Below, piece after piece: positions 5,504 to 9,313 of a stretch of 9,313 nt of DNA. The notes beneath the pieces are model-generated. The model was given only the letters and a program-made list of their open reading frames with translations, searched no databases and was not told where the DNA came from. Source of the stretch: Archangiaceae bacterium (GTDB lineage: Bacteria > Myxococcota > Myxococcia > Myxococcales > Myxococcaceae); assembly GCA_023248915.1 (NCBI GenBank), contig JAHFDQ010000216.1, positions 1 to 9,313 of the forward strand, in the 5' to 3' direction. A program made the position numbers and the translations under genes. Position 1 is the first letter of the stretch; each line of letters starts with the position of its first letter.

Positions 5504-6789
5504 GCCGACACCGCTGCACCTGGCAGGCCCGGGTTTCGCCTGCTCGCGCGCGCGGCGGCCGCGAAGACCCACCCGAGCGCGGCCAGCCCCAGCCACCCCG
5601 TCGTCACGGCGCGCTCGAGCCAGTCGCAGTGAACGTGCTCTTGTGCTTCCGCGAAGCGCCGATCGGGGTGCGCCTCGACGCAAGCGCGGCTGTTGCCGCA
5701 GCGCTGTTTCCAGAAGTCGAGCTCCCATAGTGGCCACTCCCGCTCAACCGCGCCGGGGCCGAGGCCCAGGAACGGCGCATCGGCCAGGTGCGGTGCCGCG
5801 ACGCGCACCAGGTACCACCGTCCGGCCAGGCGCCCGGCCACCGACCGGCCCGCGACACCGGCGCCCAACACCGCAAGCACCGCCAGCGCCGCCACGAGCA
5901 CCCGGGGAATCTTGACCCGGGCGGCGACGACGGCGGCGCCGACCGCCACCGCGCCGAGCGTCGCGAAGGACCGGGTGGCGGCGAGCGCGGCGACCTGGGG
6001 AAGCGCGAGAAGAAGTGCCGCCCTCCCCTTCCAGGCAGCGAACGTCAGCGCCAGCGTCGCCGTGATGGCCGAGGCGACGAAGTCCGGGTTCCCGAGGGTG
6101 GAGTACACACGGAGCCGCTCGCCGGTGACTCCCGGGCCGAAGCTCGCGAACGGGTCGAAGCCGAACGCTTGAAGCACCGCCACCGTCGCCGCGAGAGCCC
6201 CGGCGAGCGAGGTCGCCTGCAGCGCTCGGGGGCCGACGCCGGTCGCGAACCAGCAGGCCGCGAGCAGCGAGAACGCGACGGCGTCGAAGGACGCGGCCCG
6301 CAGCGCGCTCGGACCAGCCAGAGCCGAGGCGAGAGTCGCCGCGGCGAGCGCCACTGGCGCCCACCGCCACGCGAAGAGACGGTCGGCACGGGCTTGCTGA
6401 ATCGCCGGCAGGAGCGCTGCTGGCGCCCACCGCCACGGGTCGCGCCGGCCGAGCGGACTAACGGGGCGAGTAGCTCCTTCGACCGCCGACGACCTGCGGG
6501 GCCCCCGCGCCAGGAGAGCCGCCAGGAGCGCAGCCGATACGACCGCCGCCAGGCCGAGCACCCAGCGCTTCGGCTCGCTGAAGGGCGCTTCCGCCCACGG
6601 CCAGAACAGCAACACGGCCGCCGCTCCGCACGCCCCTGGCACCCCTTCCCGGGCGGCTCGTAGCAACGCGCCCCGAATGCCGGAGCCGGCCGAAACCCGA
6701 GCGAATGCGGCCCCTTCCGCGCCCGGAGGCTGCCGGATTCCAGCGACCTCGGCGCCTGGCAATGGCTTCTGGCTCGATTCCTCGGGCAT
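5380..6789 (-). CDS. O-antigen ligase / Wzy-type polymerase family membrane protein
   Basis: This very hydrophobic protein (469 residues from ATG 6789) with about ten or more membrane segments resembles the Wzy_C/WaaL family. Members join or polymerise undecaprenyl-linked glycans on the periplasmic face of the inner membrane. Family marks are RVYSTLGNPDF (about 227-237), LGLGPGAVEREWP (about 340-352) in the position of the long periplasmic loop, and the loop end EHVHCDWLE with His385 and His387, followed by TTGWLGLAALGWVF, matching the usual H-N-x-x-L-E...G layout. The first membrane region ends in the typical FSEPKRWVLGLAAV. A TTG at 6816 would add 9 residues. Neither start has a good Shine-Dalgarno, so the N-terminus is uncertain, and the first ~50 residues are of low complexity. 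An in-frame 66-bp repeat lies within it. Which glycan it handles cannot be told, and no other glycan genes are in view. The gene is divergent from the multifunctional enzyme gene, and its 3' end is duplicated at 2911-3036. Confidence 0.85.
   Translation of the reverse strand: MPEESSQKPLPGAEVAGIRQPPGAEGAAFARVSAGSGIRGALLRAAREGVPGACGAAAVLLFWPWAEAPFSEPKRWVLGLAAVVSAALLAALLARGPRRSSAVEGATRPVSPLGRRDPWRWAPAALLPAIQQARADRLFAWRWAPVALAAATLASALAGPSALRAASFDAVAFSLLAACWFATGVGPRALQATSLAGALAATVAVLQAFGFDPFASFGPGVTGERLRVYSTLGNPDFVASAITATLALTFAAWKGRAALLLALPQVAALAATRSFATLGAVAVGAAVVAARVKIPRVLVAALAVLAVLGAGVAGRSVAGRLAGRWYLVRVAAPHLADAPFLGLGPGAVEREWPLWELDFWKQRCGNSRACVEAHPDRRFAEAQEHVHCDWLERAVTTGWLGLAALGWVFAAAARASRRNPGLPGAAVSAGLGAFAARAVFDFPLARPADLCVLALLLAASSPPSTGAAP
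6346..6437. repeat. in-frame 66-bp-spaced direct repeat inside the ligase gene
   Basis: CTGGCGCCCACCGCCACG occurs at 6354-6371 and again at 6420-6437. The preceding GAGCGC also recurs (6346-6351 and 6412-6417), with two differing bases between. The spacing of 66 bp equals 22 codons, so the frame is kept and the protein shows WRWAPAAL and then WRWAPVAL. This looks like a small tandem duplication or codon-level convergence at the edge of a membrane segment; outside these 26 bp the two units have diverged. Confidence 0.6.
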
Positions 6790-6857
6790 TTGCGGGCGCA
6801 GATTCGCGGCTTTCAACGGTCGAACACAATCCGACAGGCGCGCCGGCTTCGGTTGCC

Positions 6858-6875
6858 GTTGACTTTGGAATCAAC
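6858..6875. promoter_or_regulatory. imperfect palindrome in the divergent intergenic region
   Basis: GTTGA (6858-6862) and TCAAC (6871-6875) form an inverted repeat with an 8-base centre, in GTTGACTTTGGAATCAAC. It lies in the A+T-richer gap between the ligase gene (-) and the multifunctional enzyme gene (+), 58 bp before the ATG at 6934, where an operator could control either or both genes. TTGACT at 6859-6864 also resembles a -35 box, but I see no matching -10 box 16-18 bp downstream. The element is short and may be chance. Confidence 0.3.
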
Positions 6876-6933
6876 TATGACGCGGTGCACACATTCGGCC
6901 CGCGCGAGGGCCTTGTCGGAAAGCGAGATAACG

Positions 6934-9313
6934 ATGGGCAGCGATCTTCGTTTCGACGGACGGGTAGTCATCGTCACCGGCGCGGGAGCAGGCCTCGGCC
7001 GCTCGCACGCGCTGCTCTTCGCGAGCCGCGGCGCCAAGGTGGTGGTGAACGACCTGGGCGGCAAGATGACGGGCGGCGGCGCTTCGACCTCCGCGGCCGA
7101 CAAGGTGGTGGCCGAAATCAAGGCGGCGGGCGGCGAGGCGGTGGCCAACTACGACTCGGTCGAGAACGGGTCGAAAATCGTCCAGTGCGCGCTCGACACC
7201 TTCAAGAAGCTCGACGTCGTCGTCAACAACGCCGGCATCCTGCGCGACGCCTCGTTCAAGAAGATGACAGAGGAAGACTGGGACCTCATCTATAGGGTGC
7301 ACGTGCAGGGCGGCTTCCGCGTCACCCACGCCGCGTGGCCGCACATGCTGGACGCCGGCTACGGTCGCATTCTCTTCACCGTTTCCTCGGCCGGCATCTA
7401 CGGCAACTTCGGCCAGGCCAACTACGCCATGGCCAAGCTGGGCCTGTTGGGCCTGTCCAACACCCTGGCCCTCGAGGGCGCGAAGAAGAACGTCAAGGTG
7501 AACGCCATCGCCCCGTTCGCGGGGTCTCGCCTCACCGAGACGGTGCTCTCCAAGGACATGGTCGACGCGCTCCGGCCCGAGTACATCAGCCCGCTGGCGG
7601 CCTGGCTTTGCCACGAGTCGTGCGACTCGACCGGCGGCCTGTTCGAGGTGGGCGGCGGCGTCTACACCAAGCTCCGGTGGGAACGCACGAAGGGCAAGGT
7701 CTTCAAGCTGGGCCGCGCCATCAGCCCCGAGGCGCTTCAGAATTCGTGGGACCAGATCACCAACTTCGACGAAGCCACCCACCCCGCCACCATCGGCGCG
7801 TCGATGGAACCCATCGTCGGCAACCTGGGCACCCAGAGCAAAGGCGGCAACGAGTTCATCGACGTGGACCTGGCGCTGGGCGCCGAGATGCCCGACTGCA
7901 CCACCACCTACACCGAGCGCGACCTGGCGCTGTACGCGCTCGGCGTCGGCGCGGCCCGCGACCCGCTCGACACCAACGACCTGAAGCTGGTGTTCGAGCT
8001 CAACTCCGAAGGCTTCTACGGCCTGCCCACCTACGGCGTGGTGCCCGCCATCAACGCGGTCTTGAAGCTGGCGATGGAAGGCAAGCAGGCGCCGGGGCTG
8101 TACTACGGCCTCGACCGTATCTTGCACGGCGAGCAGTACACCGAAGTGCTTCGGCCCCTGCCCCCGAAGGCGACGCTGCGCCACAAGTCGAGAATCAAGG
8201 ACATCTTCGACAAGGGCAAGGGCGCGGTGGTGGTGACCGAAATCAACAGCGAAGACGCCGACACCGGCGAATTGCTCATCAAGAACGAAGTCACCATGTT
8301 CGTCCGCGGCGCGGGCGGCTGGGGCGGCGACCGCGGCCCGTCCACCGACGTGAACGTGGCTCCCGACCGGGCGCCCGACGCGGTCATCACCGAGAAGACC
8401 GCCGACAACCAGGCGCTGTTGTACCGGCTCTCGGGCGACTGGAATCCGCTGCACGTCGACCCGGGCTTCGCCCAGGCCTTCGGCTTCCCCAAGCCCATCC
8501 TCCACGGGCTGTGCACCTTCGGGTACGTCGGCCGCCACGTCATCAAAGCCTTCGCCAACGGCGACCCGCGCTACTTCAAGAGCATTCGCTGCCGCTTCGC
8601 CGAGACGGTGTTCCCCGGCGAGACGCTGCGCACCGAGATGTGGAAGGAAGGCAACAAGGTCGTCTTCCGCACCAAGGTGTTGGAACGCGAGAAGGTGGTC
8701 ATCTCGAACGCGGCGGTCGAGCTCTACAAGGAGATTCCGACGGCCCGGGCGGTGACCAAGGCGGCTCCGGCCGCGACGGCTTCCGTTCCCGCCGCCGTTC
8801 CCTCGGGGCCGCCGACCGTCACCACTCCCGACGTGTTCGCCGCCATCCAGGCGCACGTCGAGAAGAACCCCGAGCTGGCCGCCCGGGTCCAGACCGTCTT
8901 CGCGATGAAGATTTCCTCGCCCGACAGCGCCTGGACGCTCGACATGAAGACCGGCAAGGGCTCGGTGGCTCCGGGCCTGCCCGCCAAGGCCGACTGCACG
9001 CTCGAGCTGTCCGACTCGGACTGGCTGGCGATGACCAGCGGCCGGGCCGACCCGATGAAGCTGTTCACCGGCGGCAAGCTGAAGATCAGCGGCAACGTGA
9101 TGGCGTCGCAGAAGCTCGACTTCCTGAAGAAGGTAGACCCGGCCCCGGCCCTGGCGGCGGCGGCCAAGCGCGGAGGAGTCGCTCCGGCGGCGGCGGCCCC
9201 CGCGGCGGCGCAGGCGACGGCGGCGGCGGGCGAACCCGCGGCGGCGGTCACCAGCACGGACGTCTTCGCGGTCATCGGCGGCTGGCTGGCCGAGCACCCC
9301 GAGGTCGCCGAGA
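6934..9313 (+). CDS. MFE-2/HSD17B4-like multifunctional enzyme: SDR, hydratase 2, SCP2 (partial, 3' end outside)
   Basis: The visible 793 residues follow the order of animal peroxisomal multifunctional enzyme type 2, which hydrates trans-2-enoyl-CoA to the (R)-3-hydroxyacyl-CoA and oxidises it with NAD+. The dehydrogenase (about 1-300) has the cofactor loop TGAGAGLG (15-22), NNAG (98-101) and catalytic Ser151, Tyr164 and Lys168; from memory these numbers equal those of the human enzyme. IYGNFGQANYAMAKLGLLGL and FEVGGG...KLRWERT also match it closely. The hotdog hydratase 2 (about 310-600) carries YRLSGDWNPLH with Asp502 and His507, then KPILHGLCTFG. After an Ala/Pro linker an SCP2 lipid-binding domain (about 632-736) ends in GGKLKISGNVMASQKLDFLKK. 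A second Ala-rich linker (about 737-772) precedes TDVFAVIGGWLAEHPEVAE, which repeats the start of the first SCP2 domain (PDVFAAIQAHVEKNPELAA). The ATG at 6934 gives the family's usual N-terminus (MGSDLRFDGRVVIVTG) but has only a weak GCGAGA site before it. Likely substrates are long, branched or sterol-side-chain acyl-CoAs, by analogy only. Confidence 0.95.
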   Translation, partial: MGSDLRFDGRVVIVTGAGAGLGRSHALLFASRGAKVVVNDLGGKMTGGGASTSAADKVVAEIKAAGGEAVANYDSVENGSKIVQCALDTFKKLDVVVNNAGILRDASFKKMTEEDWDLIYRVHVQGGFRVTHAAWPHMLDAGYGRILFTVSSAGIYGNFGQANYAMAKLGLLGLSNTLALEGAKKNVKVNAIAPFAGSRLTETVLSKDMVDALRPEYISPLAAWLCHESCDSTGGLFEVGGGVYTKLRWERTKGKVFKLGRAISPEALQNSWDQITNFDEATHPATIGASMEPIVGNLGTQSKGGNEFIDVDLALGAEMPDCTTTYTERDLALYALGVGAARDPLDTNDLKLVFELNSEGFYGLPTYGVVPAINAVLKLAMEGKQAPGLYYGLDRILHGEQYTEVLRPLPPKATLRHKSRIKDIFDKGKGAVVVTEINSEDADTGELLIKNEVTMFVRGAGGWGGDRGPSTDVNVAPDRAPDAVITEKTADNQALLYRLSGDWNPLHVDPGFAQAFGFPKPILHGLCTFGYVGRHVIKAFANGDPRYFKSIRCRFAETVFPGETLRTEMWKEGNKVVFRTKVLEREKVVISNAAVELYKEIPTARAVTKAAPAATASVPAAVPSGPPTVTTPDVFAAIQAHVEKNPELAARVQTVFAMKISSPDSAWTLDMKTGKGSVAPGLPAKADCTLELSDSDWLAMTSGRADPMKLFTGGKLKISGNVMASQKLDFLKKVDPAPALAAAAKRGGVAPAAAAPAAAQATAAAGEPAAAVTSTDVFAVIGGWLAEHPEVAE
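9139..9247. repeat. GCG-rich low-complexity linker DNA
   Basis: Runs of GCG/GCC codons encode an Ala/Pro linker (about residues 736-771) between the two SCP2 domains of the multifunctional enzyme. The same composition marks the first linker (about 8737-8825), more weakly. Such flexible linkers tether mobile carrier-like domains. The DNA is prone to slippage, so its length may vary between strains. Confidence 0.6.

Noticed and set aside
6871..9297. 808-codon open frame on the - strand opposite the multifunctional enzyme
   Set aside because: It is an antisense shadow of high third-position GC in a clearly recognisable coding gene; the product is a His/Arg/Gly/Val-rich sequence with no family features.

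Overview
The window is GC-rich bacterial DNA. The best guess at the source is a myxobacterium or a related member of the Myxococcota. This is inferred from very high GC at third codon positions, frequent GTG starts, lipid enzymes of eukaryote-like architecture and secreted cysteine-rich proteins of unknown function; no marker gene is present to prove it. No rRNA, tRNA, CRISPR array or recognisable transposase was seen.

Layout from left to right: the 3' end of a small membrane protein gene (1-351, +); a glutamine synthetase of class I type with its own leader (431-1879, +); a convergent gene for a secreted cysteine-containing protein (1950-2915, -); a decayed copy of the last ~40 codons of an O-antigen ligase gene (2911-3036, -); an AAA_14/DUF4143-type ATPase gene preceded by a strong AT-rich palindrome (3206-4366, +); a convergent gene for a secreted beta-rich-looking protein that appears frameshifted just after its signal peptide (4429-5285, -); the intact O-antigen ligase/polymerase-like membrane protein gene (5380-6789, -); a divergent intergenic region with an imperfect palindrome; and the 5' 2.4 kb of a large multifunctional beta-oxidation enzyme gene (6934 to beyond the right edge, +).

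Two things stand out. First, the ~2.47 kb between 2911 and 5379 carries the ATPase and the frameshifted secreted gene and is bounded by imperfect direct repeats of ~125 bp. The right repeat is the 3' end of the intact ligase gene and the left repeat is a relic of the same sequence. The simplest reading is that an older ligase-secreted protein gene pair was split by an insertion or duplication. Second, the right-hand gene encodes a protein with the domain order of animal peroxisomal MFE-2 (HSD17B4): short-chain dehydrogenase, hydratase 2, SCP2. It retains the matching catalytic residues and then starts what looks like a second SCP2 domain at the window edge.

The genes do not form one pathway. 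Glutamine synthetase serves nitrogen assimilation, the ligase cell-surface glycan assembly, and the multifunctional enzyme fatty-acyl-CoA or sterol-like lipid metabolism. The ATPase block looks like accessory DNA.
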